DNA of 11,309 bases, from assembly GCA_045600125.1 (NCBI GenBank), contig JAZRXH010000133.1, positions 1 to 11,309 of the forward strand, read 5' to 3'. Made by a program: the position numbers and the translations under genes. This document shows, in pieces, positions 5,859 to 11,309 of the stretch. Under the pieces are notes generated by a model. It was not told where the DNA came from and ran no database searches. It was given only the letters and a program-made list of their open reading frames with translations. The DNA comes from SIG622 sp045600125. GTDB taxonomy: Bacteria > Bacillota > Clostridia > Oscillospirales > CAG-382. Numbering within the stretch: the first letter of the stretch is position 1; every line of letters starts with the position of its first letter.

Positions 5859-7082
5859 TTATTTCACGAGGATCTTCGCAAAGCTCTTCTTGCCCCTTCT
5901 GAGCACGAAGTCGGCGGCGGCGATCTCTTCCTTCGTGTAGGTCTTCTTGACGTCGGTGACCTTTTCGCCGTTCACCGAAGCGCCGCCCTGCTCGACGGCA
6001 CGTCTTGCCTCGGACTTGCTTGCCACAAGCTTTGCGGTAACAAGAAGCGTAAGGATGTCGATGGCGCCGTCTGTGAAGTCTGCGTCGGTGATCTCGGCGG
6101 TGGGCATATGCTCGGTGCTGGCGCCGGAGAAGACGGCTCTTGCGCCCTCCTGGGCTTTCCTTGCTTCCTCTTCGCCGTGTACGAGCTTTGTGAGGTCGTA
6201 GGCGAGGATCTCCTTGGCTTCGTTGAGCCTCGAGCCCTCCCACCTGTCCATCTCGTCAATCTGCTCAAGAGGAAGGAAGGTCAGCATGCGGATGCACTTG
6301 AGGACGTCGGCGTCTCCCACGTTCCTCCAGTACTGATAGAAGTCGTAGGGCGAGGTCTTGTTGGGGTCGAGCCATACGGCGCCGCCCACCGTCTTGCCCA
6401 TCTTCTTGCCCTCGGAGTTGAGAAGGAGGGTGATGGTCATGGCGTAAGCGTCCCTGCCCAGCTTCCGGCGGATAAGCTCGGTGCCGCCCAGCATGTTCGA
6501 CCACTGGTCGTCGCCGCCGAACTGCATGTTGCAGCCGTAGTTCTGATACAGATAATAGAAGTCGTAGGACTGCATGATCATGTAGTTGAATTCGAGGAAG
6601 GAAAGTCCCTTCTCCATTCTCTGCTTATAGCACTCGGCACGGAGCATGTTGTTGACCGAGAAGCAGGCGCCCACGTCCCGGAGCACGTCCACGTAGTTGA
6701 GCTTCAGAAGCCAGTCGGCGTTGTTCACCATTCTCGCCTTGCCGTCCCCGAATTCGATGAAGCGGGACATCTGGGTCTTGAAGCAGTCGGCGTTGTGCTG
6801 AATGGTCTCGGGGGTCATCATCGAACGCATATCGGTCCTGCCGGAGGGGTCGCCGATGTGGGCGGTACCGCCGCCGATGAGGGCGATGGGCTTGTTGCCC
6901 GCCATCTGGAGTCTCTTCATGAGGCAGAGCGCCATGAAGTGCCCTACGTGAAGGGAGTCCGCCGTGGGGTCGAAGCCGATGTAGAAGGTGGCTTTCCCGT
7001 CGTTCACAAGCTCCCGTATTTCGTTTTCGTCTGTCAGCTGGGCGAGAAGTCCTCTCGCTTTGAGTTCTTCAAAAATCTGCAT
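5859..7082 (-). CDS. tyrS: Tyrosyl-tRNA synthetase
   Basis: This 407-residue class I synthetase charges tRNA-Tyr with tyrosine in the cytosol and usually works as a homodimer. It has the expected length for a bacterial TyrS. The Rossmann catalytic domain carries YIGFDPTADSLHVGH (34-48), whose HVGH is the HIGH motif. It also has the tyrosine-site segment QSYDFYYLYQ (171-180), GGDDQWSN (189-196), and KKMGKT (226-231), the family's version of KMSKS. A C-terminal S4 RNA-binding domain (about 340-407) includes SKSEARRAVEQGGASVNG. I chose the ATG at 7082 because the AAAGGAG site lies just before it; the ATG at 7103 would put that site inside the coding region. A tyrosine T-box leader precedes it. 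Confidence 0.98.
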   Translation of the reverse strand: MQIFEELKARGLLAQLTDENEIRELVNDGKATFYIGFDPTADSLHVGHFMALCLMKRLQMAGNKPIALIGGGTAHIGDPSGRTDMRSMMTPETIQHNADCFKTQMSRFIEFGDGKARMVNNADWLLKLNYVDVLRDVGACFSVNNMLRAECYKQRMEKGLSFLEFNYMIMQSYDFYYLYQNYGCNMQFGGDDQWSNMLGGTELIRRKLGRDAYAMTITLLLNSEGKKMGKTVGGAVWLDPNKTSPYDFYQYWRNVGDADVLKCIRMLTFLPLEQIDEMDRWEGSRLNEAKEILAYDLTKLVHGEEEARKAQEGARAVFSGASTEHMPTAEITDADFTDGAIDILTLLVTAKLVASKSEARRAVEQGGASVNGEKVTDVKKTYTKEEIAAADFVLRRGKKSFAKILVK

Positions 7083-7122
7083 TTTTATCAGTCTCCTTTG
7101 CATTTATTTTCAAAAATAGACT

Positions 7123-7160
7123 AAAAAAAGGTCGTCCCGTGAAAATTCAAAGGACGAGCC
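7123..7160 (-). terminator. T-box-regulated terminator
   Basis: On the minus strand, arms TCGTCC and GGACGA are extended by GG/CC across a bulged C. They enclose an AT-rich loop and are followed by TTTTTTT. It lies 41 nt before the tyrS start and overlaps the region that would form the antiterminator. Confidence 0.85.
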
Positions 7161-7437
7161 TGACCCGTGGTACCACCTTAGTTCGTGCCGGAGGAACCCG
7201 ACACCTCAAACGGCATTTCTGCCTTCCGTTTAACGCACGGGGACGCCGCACCCTACTAAAGAGGACAAGAGAACGGGACAACGGGACAACGGAAAAATCT
7301 CTTTCACACCTTCGGGCGAGGAGCTCGGGGAGGTATTCACTGCGGCGACTGCACGGACTCGCACCGACCGTCCGCTCTCTGGGGCAAATCTTTCCGCACC
7401 TACTTGTTCCCGTCAAAGCCATGTATTGATTCTTTCT
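7123..7437 (-). ncRNA. Tyrosine T-box leader of tyrS
   Basis: The minus strand carries the T-box sequence AAGGTGGTACCACGG (7179-7165). Its TGGT matches the ACCA end of uncharged tRNA-Tyr (discriminator A). Upstream, the Stem I region has AGAGAGCGGACGGTCGGTGC and a specifier-type segment AGTGAATACC, in which TAC (7335-7333) is a tyrosine codon. A terminator hairpin sits between the T-box and the gene. Binding of uncharged tRNA-Tyr should favour the antiterminator and switch tyrS on. The start is estimated from the promoter, about 7 nt below the -10 box. Confidence 0.93.
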
Positions 7438-7443
7438 CTGATA

Positions 7444-7473
7444 AGTATAGCATAGTGCCCCCTGTTTTGTCAA
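7444..7473 (-). promoter_or_regulatory. Promoter of the tyrS leader
   Basis: On the minus strand a perfect TTGACA (7473-7468) and TATACT (7449-7444) are 18 bp apart. It is the only good promoter upstream of the T-box. Confidence 0.85.
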
Positions 7474-7483
7474 GCGAAAGTTT

Positions 7484-7522
7484 CGGTAAAAACGGTAAAA
7501 ACGGTAAAAACGGTAAAAACGG
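7484..7522. repeat. 9-bp tandem repeat CGGTAAAAA (x4)
   Basis: Four exact units plus CGG lie just upstream of the tyrS -35 box, between two divergent promoters. They may be a binding site, a curved A-tract segment, or simply a slippage-prone microsatellite. Confidence 0.95.
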
Positions 7523-7541
7523 AAATTCCCGCGACCGGCGG

Positions 7542-7595
7542 CTTTTTTCGTCTGTGGATTTCTTTCTTTTTCTTTTTTCGTCCGTGGATTTCTTT
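7542..7595. repeat. 30-bp-period direct repeat upstream of a promoter
   Basis: Two 24-bp copies (7542-7565 and 7572-7595) share TTTTTTCGTCYGTGGATTTC and differ at one base. They end 5 bp before the -35 box of the next gene. The 30-bp period is close to three helical turns, so paired activator or repressor sites are possible. Confidence 0.8.
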
Positions 7596-7600
7596 TCCCC

Positions 7601-7629
7601 TTGACAGTCGGGGGAAAAACGTGTACAAT
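7601..7629 (+). promoter_or_regulatory. Promoter of the stalk/NodB-like protein gene
   Basis: A perfect TTGACA (7601-7606) and TACAAT (7624-7629) are 17 bp apart. The leader of about 75 nt contains a hairpin CTTCCCC / GGGGAAG (7653-7675) without a U-tract. GGGAGG (7695-7700) lies 10 nt before the start codon. Confidence 0.88.
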
Positions 7630-7710
7630 AATAAGGGATAAGAAAGAAAAGACTTCCCCAAAGAAGGCGGGGAAGGTCAAAGGGCTTCGGCGACGGGAGG
7701 TGCGGTTCGG

Positions 7711-9093
7711 ATGAAGTGGACGAAAAGACCCGGCAGGGATCCGGGAAGGAGCCGGCGTGAAGGCTGCGGAAGGCGGCTCGGTACGGCGGCGCTTGCCGTG
7801 GCGCTGGCGCTCGGTATGCTGTCCTCGGACGGGCTTTCCTTTGAAAGGGCGCGCGGGGCTTCCCCCTTCAGCGATGCGGCGTATGCGGGGTATGCGAATC
7901 TGGACATGGGCTCTTCCATCCCGGGCATATTCCTGAACGACAGCACCTACTACGGCTACCGGACGAATCCGCCGGTCATAAACGGCGGGACGGTCTACGT
8001 GCCTCTCGACGCCTTTGCGAACCTGCGGGACGTGACGCTGAACTTCTCGGAGGACAACACCAGCTTCTACATACAGAACAAAAAAGGCGGGTATATTTCC
8101 TTCCGCTTCAACAGCTCTGCGGCGGTCATCGGGAACAGCAAGGTGATAAACGCCTCCCCGAGGCAGTTTTACAGCACCTATTATCTGCCGCTGGCGGCGG
8201 TCTGCGGCGCCACGGGCATCGGGTACGAGGTATACGACGATCCGTCCAAGGGACTTTTCGCCGTGAAGATCTATACCTCCCCCGGGCTTTCGGCGGAGAA
8301 TCTTGTGAAGATCTATGCGCCGAATCTCTTCACGACCAACGATGCGGAAGCGCCCGAGGAAGAAGGCAAGCCCGAGATACCTTCCGTAAACGACCCTCCC
8401 GCTCCTGCGGTGTATACGCCCGGCACCGACCGGGAGCCTCCGGTAAAGCCGGTGACCGATCCCGAGATCCCGGAGAAGGACAAGCGCTTCGGGAAGCGGA
8501 CGCTGTATCTGTGCATAGAGCCGGGGCTTTCCGAAAACACGGCGGCGATCCTGGACGTCCTTAAAAAAGCCGATATCCGGGCGCTGTTCTTTTTGACAGG
8601 CGAGGACATCATGGCGTATCCGGACACGGTGCGGCGGATCGTGACAGACGGGCACACGCCGGGCATCTGCGTCGGGATAAGCGATGAAATGACCGATGAC
8701 GAATTCCGGAAGGCGATTGCCGATACCCAGTCGCTCCTCTTCGAGACGGCGAGGGTGAAGACGAGGCTCTTCCGTGCGGTAAGCGGCGAGCTTGCCCCTG
8801 CGGCGGACGGCGAAAGGGCGGAGCCGGTGTCGGAGATCGTGACCTCTCTCGGAATGCGGGTCGTCTCTCCCGCCATCAGCGCCGGCACCGGCAGCGGCTA
8901 TGCATCGACGGCGTGGACGAAGCTGGAAAGCACCGTCCGGAACATGCAGGCTGTCCGCCGCACCGAGGTCGGGATCCTTTCCTTCGAGCCGTCCGGCATC
9001 GCGCCGGATGTTCTGAGGAGCCTCTTCGAGTTCCGGCGGAAATTCTCCGCCGATGTGAGGATAGAACAGATCACCGAAACTTCGGCACTGTAA
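7711..9093 (+). CDS. Secreted stalk-domain protein with degenerate NodB-like domain
   Basis: The product has 460 residues. An Arg-rich start and a hydrophobic stretch (24-37) form a Sec-type signal peptide, with cleavage possible near ARGA-S (50). Residues about 73-188 resemble the copper-amine-oxidase-N-type stalk domain (GGTVYVPLDAF, STYYLPLAAV). A Pro/Glu-rich linker (210-260) follows. Residues about 262-458 resemble a polysaccharide deacetylase (NodB) fold, with ILDVLKKADIRALFFLTGED (280-299) and IVTDGHTPG (310-318). The catalytic TFDDG position reads LCIEPG (267-272), the metal-binding H-x3-H region reads ICVGISDE, and the RxPxG and LxH positions are also changed. It is probably a non-catalytic, cell-surface pseudoenzyme. 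Glycan binding is a guess. The 3' end is duplicated directly downstream. Confidence 0.82.
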   Translation: MKWTKRPGRDPGRSRREGCGRRLGTAALAVALALGMLSSDGLSFERARGASPFSDAAYAGYANLDMGSSIPGIFLNDSTYYGYRTNPPVINGGTVYVPLDAFANLRDVTLNFSEDNTSFYIQNKKGGYISFRFNSSAAVIGNSKVINASPRQFYSTYYLPLAAVCGATGIGYEVYDDPSKGLFAVKIYTSPGLSAENLVKIYAPNLFTTNDAEAPEEEGKPEIPSVNDPPAPAVYTPGTDREPPVKPVTDPEIPEKDKRFGKRTLYLCIEPGLSENTAAILDVLKKADIRALFFLTGEDIMAYPDTVRRIVTDGHTPGICVGISDEMTDDEFRKAIADTQSLLFETARVKTRLFRAVSGELAPAADGERAEPVSEIVTSLGMRVVSPAISAGTGSGYASTAWTKLESTVRNMQAVRRTEVGILSFEPSGIAPDVLRSLFEFRRKFSADVRIEQITETSAL

Positions 9094-9260
9094 TTCCGAC
9101 AGAATACTTTTCCGAGGTCGGGATCCTTTCCTTCGAGCCGTCCGGCATCGCACCGGATGTTCTGAGGAGCCTCTTCGAGTTCCGGCGGAAATTCTCCGCC
9201 GATGTGAGGATAGAACAGATTACCGAAACTTCGGCGCTGTAATTCCGACAGAATACTTTT
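8963..9260 (+). repeat. 149-bp tandem duplication of the gene's 3' end
   Basis: Copy 1 (8963-9111) holds the last 43 codons, the stop and 18 bp of 3' flank. Copy 2 (9112-9260) repeats it with three changes (9003/9152 G/A, 9072/9221 C/T, 9087/9236 A/G). All three fall at third codon positions and are synonymous. Because 149 is not a multiple of 3 and copy 1 keeps its stop, copy 2 is a non-coding remnant. The likely source is recombination between CCGAGGTCGG at the start of the unit and the similar CCGCAGAGGTCGG in the terminator stem. Confidence 0.97.
9112..9242 (+). pseudogene. Duplicated 3' fragment of the stalk/NodB-like gene
   Basis: This fragment encodes the same last 43 residues as the gene (EVGILSFEPSG to ETSAL) and its own stop at 9240-9242, but in another frame and with no start or ribosome site. 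It is probably untranslated unless frameshifting occurs upstream. It may be the original 3' end, since the terminator follows it directly. Confidence 0.85.
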
Positions 9261-9300
9261 CCGCAGAGGTCGGTATCATGCCTCTGCGGATTTTGTTTTT
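9261..9300 (+). terminator. Intrinsic terminator of the stalk/NodB-like gene
   Basis: The stem CCGCAGAGG / CCTCTGCGG (9 bp, 11-nt loop) is followed by ATTTTGTTTTT. It nearly duplicates the stem and tail at 5622-5665. Confidence 0.9.
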
Positions 9301-9472
9301 CGGAATGGCGCACTCCCGGCGTGTGCCGAAAACAACACGCTCCCGTTCCCGTGGGAAGCGGTCGATAGAACAACTATCGGCTGCGTAGTCGGCAAGACAT
9401 AAATTGTCAAGGGCGGTCCCCACTGCCCCCGGCGAGAGTGCGGCGGCTCCGTATTTCACACCCGGCGGGTAT
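9301..9472 (+). repeat. Solo ~60-bp-type units between convergent genes
   Basis: Two diverged units are recognisable, around GCACTCCCGGCGTGTGCCG (9309-9327) and CCCCCGGCGAGAGTGCGG (9426-9443). Between them is a hairpin CGATAG-aacaa-CTATCG (9363-9379). The stretch lies between the 3' ends of the stalk/NodB-like gene and the DUF3021 gene. No gene is seen in it, and no arm hairpin or core accompanies the units here. Confidence 0.6.
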
Positions 9473-9943
9473 TTACTTTGCGGAGGAGTGCTCCGAAGGG
9501 CACTCTGTGCGGAGGGCAGAGCTCATCTTCTTCGCCCGGCGCACCGCCGTAAAGTAGATGATCGCCCAGACGACGGCGTAGCCGAGGGCAAAGAAGAGGG
9601 TGAAGAGCAGTATCTTTTCCCTGCCGAGCCAGCCGTTGATAAGATAGATCGCCAGATAGTCCGCATAAAGCACCGCCAGATGGATGAGCGCCGCCGTGAC
9701 GGTGGGAAGGCTTTCCACGCTGTAGACCGCCGGGATGCCTCCCGCCACAAAGGCGAGCAGCGCCGAGGTGAAGATCCCGAGCACTACGGTGCCTGCCGGG
9801 AGGTCGACGACGGTCCCGTTCCTTTCGAGTATGAGATATACGACGGCGAGCACCAGCGGCCCGCCCACCGAGGACACAAGTCCCCGCATTAAAAAATCCG
9901 CAAGAAAGCCCCTGCTTCTCCTTTGGTTCTGCTTCTGTTCCAT
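9473..9943 (-). CDS. DUF3021 family membrane protein
   Basis: The product has 156 residues. It has four predicted membrane segments (about 21-39, 51-72, 82-105, 111-133) after a basic, Gln-rich N-terminus, with a positively charged end to the last helix (RRAKK). This size and topology, together with its place after a LytTR gene, fit the DUF3021 family. In Bacillota such proteins are often encoded beside LytTR regulators and are thought to act as membrane partners that restrain or sense for them. The ATG at 9943 follows an AAGGA site. The gene lies 105 bp after the LytTR stop, separated by an 11-bp tandem repeat, and is probably co-transcribed. The molecular role is not established. Confidence 0.82.
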   Translation of the reverse strand: MEQKQNQRRSRGFLADFLMRGLVSSVGGPLVLAVVYLILERNGTVVDLPAGTVVLGIFTSALLAFVAGGIPAVYSVESLPTVTAALIHLAVLYADYLAIYLINGWLGREKILLFTLFFALGYAVVWAIIYFTAVRRAKKMSSALRTECPSEHSSAK

Positions 9944-9970
9944 ATGCCTTTTCCTTTATCCTTTCCGTAA

Positions 9971-10015
9971 ATTGCCGACCGATTGCCGACCGATTGCCGA
10001 CCGGATTGCCGACCG
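9971..10015. repeat. 11-bp tandem repeat ATTGCCGACCG (x4)
   Basis: Units lie at 9971, 9982, 9993 and 10005, the last after one extra G, followed by a diverged fifth unit. They sit between the LytTR stop and the DUF3021 start. The 11-bp period is close to one helical turn. Confidence 0.95.
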
Positions 10016-10021
10016 ATCGCC

Positions 10022-10047
10022 GCCTTTTCCGTTTTCGGGAAACGGCG
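10022..10047 (-). other. Hairpin after the LytTR gene
   Basis: CGCC-TTTCC and GGAAA-GGCG type arms pair over about 10 bp with one mismatch, just after the LytTR stop. No U-tract follows on the minus strand, so it is more likely an RNA-stabilising or attenuating hairpin than a full terminator. Confidence 0.4.
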
Positions 10048-10048
10048 G

Positions 10049-10504
10049 TCATTTTTTGCCGGCAAACCGTCTTCGTATCGCCGCAAGACAGCGCCTTGAG
10101 ATGATATCGCTGTGCCCGGACTTCATGACCGCCCGCATTCCGCCGCCGAAGGAAGCCTCGAAGCGCTCGGTATATTCCCGGTTGATGAGCGCCGACCTGT
10201 TGATGCGGAAGAAGGTGCCGGGAAGGCGGCTCTCCGCCTCGTAAAGACGCAGCTTCGAGGTGTACTCCCTGCCGTCCTTGTCTACCACCACCGTCTTTGT
10301 CCCGATCACCGAAATGCTCTCGATGACCTCCGCCGGCAGCGTGAAAAACATATCCCGCTCCTCGCTGTAAACCGTGAAGCCGGAGTCTTTTTCGTTTTCG
10401 GAAAGAAATTTTTCCAGCTTTTCGGTGAAGCCGCCCGGAGCCCGGACGTATGCGACGGTCTCTTCTTCCCGGTCGCCGCCTATGATCTCGATCCTGAATT
10501 TCAT
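10049..10504 (-). CDS. LytTR-type DNA-binding regulator
   Basis: The product has 151 residues. The N-terminal 45 or so residues form a small alpha/beta lead-in without a receiver domain. Residues about 50-146 match a LytTR domain, including FFTLPAEVIESISV, a KLRLYEAESRL helix (84-94), and the signature FFRINRSALINRE (98-110). It should bind short direct repeats upstream of target promoters. The short stand-alone form is the type found with DUF3021 proteins, and a DUF3021 gene follows on the same strand. The ATG at 10504 is preceded by GGAG with a 7-nt gap. It probably regulates its own unit, but I found no convincing LytTR site. Confidence 0.92.
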   Translation of the reverse strand: MKFRIEIIGGDREEETVAYVRAPGGFTEKLEKFLSENEKDSGFTVYSEERDMFFTLPAEVIESISVIGTKTVVVDKDGREYTSKLRLYEAESRLPGTFFRINRSALINREYTERFEASFGGGMRAVMKSGHSDIISRRCLAAIRRRFAGKK

Positions 10505-10687
10505 GCTTTCACTCCGTTTGAAGTTTTTTGTGATTTCTCTGCCTCCCGGGTCCCGGACGGTCTGTGCACCGACCGCCCGCTTCCTCGGAAGGTATCATAG
10601 CACACTTTTTTCGCCTTGTGGGGATTTTGGCGCCATGCGGTATTTTTCGGCTTGTCAACGGTATGTTTTGCGGCTTTTCTCGGGAAA
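10505..10687 (-). promoter_or_regulatory. Upstream region of the LytTR gene
   Basis: On the minus strand a TATGAT-like -10 box (10602-10597) has no good -35 partner, so any promoter is weak or activator-dependent. Between it and the gene lies an imperfect inverted repeat, CGGTC...GACCG (about 10558-10575), that could be an operator or a leader hairpin. Nothing else is recognised before the repeats begin near 10688. Confidence 0.4.
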
Positions 10688-10775
10688 GGGAGCGTATTAT
10701 CCTCGGCTCCCGCCGTGAGTGCAGCGATTGACCGCCCTCTTTGAAAACGGAAGCGTATTATCCTCGGCTCCCGCC

Positions 10776-10846
10776 TTAGGTCTAAGGCTCCCTTGTGTAA
10801 AGGGAGCTGTCAGCGATAGCTGACTGAGGGATTGTCATATTGATTA
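10776..10846 (+). repeat. Nested dispersed repeat with two hairpins
   Basis: It interrupts a ~60-bp unit after CTCGGCTCCCGCC. It contains hairpins GCTCCCTT-gtgta-AAGGGAGC (10787-10807) and TCAGC-gata-GCTGA (10810-10823), followed by CTGAGGGATTG. I recall closely similar repeats scattered in gut Oscillospirales genomes, but could not search. The boundaries are approximate. Confidence 0.7.
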
Positions 10847-10927
10847 TTTTCGGCTCCCGCCGTGGGTGTATCGATCGCCCAGTTGCACACGAACGGGGGT
10901 GGTACTTTTGCCAAGAGCTGCAAAAGC

Positions 10928-10970
10928 CGATACACTTCGAAATGCATGATATGCATTTCGTGCGGTATCG
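10928..10970. repeat. 43-bp palindromic insertion in the arm hairpin
   Basis: Arms CGATAC and GTATCG enclose a 4x4 internal loop, then CGAAATGCAT / ATGCATTTCG around a 3-nt loop. It lies between two CAAAAG copies (10921-10926, 10974-10979). In the intact arm of the other element only four bases lie between the equivalent CAAAAG copies. It destroys the 3' arm of the conserved hairpin. Confidence 0.85.
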
Positions 10971-11012
10971 CACCAAAAGAGCCCGGCGGGTACGGGAGGG
11001 CGGCAGTCCTGC

Positions 11013-11072
11013 CTGTCGCAAGCGCCTCCCTTGGCGCTTGCAACAGCGCTAAAGTTTTCTTCGAAAACTTTC
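11013..11072 (+). repeat. 60-bp double-hairpin element, copy 2
   Basis: It matches 5167-5226 at 58 of 60 positions by eye. The first stem has a single mismatch, at a different place from copy 1. It occupies a place where the element at 3941-5113 has unrelated sequence. Confidence 0.85.
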
Positions 11073-11163
11073 AACACCCATATCCTTCTGCAACCGGCAC
11101 AGCAATGCTTTATGAGCACAGCGCTCGTTCTTGTTGCACCTTGCCCCCTCCCGCCGCCACAAT

Positions 11164-11209
11164 CATCGGTGCAAGCACCGATGAAGAAAGTTTTCTGCGA
11201 AAACTTTCC
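11164..11209 (+). repeat. 46-bp double-hairpin mini-insertion (forward copy)
   Basis: It has a hairpin CATCGGTGC-aa-GCACCGATG, then AAG and GAAAGTTTTC-tgc-GAAAACTTTC. Compared with the reverse copy at 442-487 the first stem differs by two compensated pairs, and the second hairpin is identical. Confidence 0.85.
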
Positions 11210-11309
11210 ATAGTAGCAAGCAGTGCGTCCGCAACGGACGCTATGACTCGGAGCTTCTCCTACGGGAGCGCATTGTCGCCTCGCTGAAGCGTCCTATTTG
11301 ACTTTGCAA
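11169..11309. repeat. Terminal direct repeat, right copy (141 bp)
   Basis: It is identical to bases 1-141. It begins inside the first hairpin of the 46-bp module and ends in the core of the composite element. Confidence 0.95.

Larger units (their letters stand above)
10688..11309 (-). repeat. Left part of a second composite hairpin element
   Basis: In order: reverse-oriented ~60-bp units (10688-10900) with one nested insertion, the arm hairpin broken by a palindromic insertion (10901-10979), a 60-bp double-hairpin element (11013-11072), and a segment (about 11080-11160) matching the inverse of 4700-4800. A 46-bp module (11164-11209) and the core block follow to the end. The order equals that of 5113 down to about 4560 in the flipped element. 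Joined to 1-895, it would give a full element of about 1.37 kb in opposite orientation to 3941-5113. No gene is recognised here. Confidence 0.75.

Noticed and set aside
5703..7124. 473-codon frame antisense to tyrS
   Set aside because: It is a shadow of a clear TyrS and has no ribosome site.
7147..9153. 668-codon minus-strand frame over the NodB-like gene and the T-box
   Set aside because: It runs through the T-box leader, two promoters and a low-complexity region. The opposite strand has a signal peptide and recognisable domains.
8913..9242. 109-codon frame ending in the duplicated 3' fragment
   Set aside because: Its first half is an out-of-frame reading of the NodB-like gene, with no ribosome site. 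Only programmed frameshifting would use it, and no slippery site was recognised.
1..11309. Plasmid or phage genome
   Set aside because: There is no replication, mobilisation, partition or phage gene. tyrS with its T-box points to chromosomal DNA despite the matching ends.

Overview
The window looks like chromosomal DNA of a GC-rich gut Clostridia-type bacterium (Bacillota, perhaps Oscillospirales). The signs are a T-box leader before tyrS, a LytTR-DUF3021 gene pair, near-consensus sigma-A promoters, AGGAG-type ribosome sites, and a dispersed hairpin repeat of a kind I recall from gut Oscillospirales. The taxonomic call is inference. No plasmid, phage or transposase gene is visible.

Layout: 1-895 is non-coding repeat DNA. 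An AraC-family regulator (907-1701, -) is divergent from a DUF5107/TPR protein (1912-3936, +). A composite hairpin element without genes (about 3941-5113) and an array of ~88-bp hairpin units (5258-5841) follow. tyrS (5859-7082, -) has a tyrosine T-box leader (7123-7437) and its own promoter. A divergent promoter drives a secreted stalk-domain protein with a degenerate NodB-like domain (7711-9093, +). The last 128 bp of that gene plus its 3' flank are tandemly duplicated, and a strong terminator follows. A LytTR regulator and a DUF3021 membrane protein form a two-gene unit (10504 to 9473, -). Repeat DNA resumes from about 10688 to the end.

The most unusual content is the non-coding DNA, roughly a third of the window. 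Element 3941-5113 has long inverted arms, each made of ~60-bp repeat units plus a strong hairpin, around a core. Bases 1-141 and 11169-11309 are identical. If the end is joined to the start, a second and oppositely oriented copy of the same element appears, decorated with smaller nested hairpin insertions. Several hairpins differ between copies by compensated base pairs (two or three pairs each), which points to selection on folded structure. The arrays mostly abut gene 3' ends, as REP/BIME-type repeats do.

The 141-bp terminal identity equals a common maximum assembler k-mer. The sequence may therefore be a circular or looped contig rather than a true linear segment. tyrS argues against a plasmid, and a repeat-induced assembly loop is the simplest reading. 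Gene relations: the AraC protein probably controls the divergent DUF5107 gene, tyrS is controlled by uncharged tRNA-Tyr, and LytTR probably controls its own DUF3021 partner. All alignments were made by eye.
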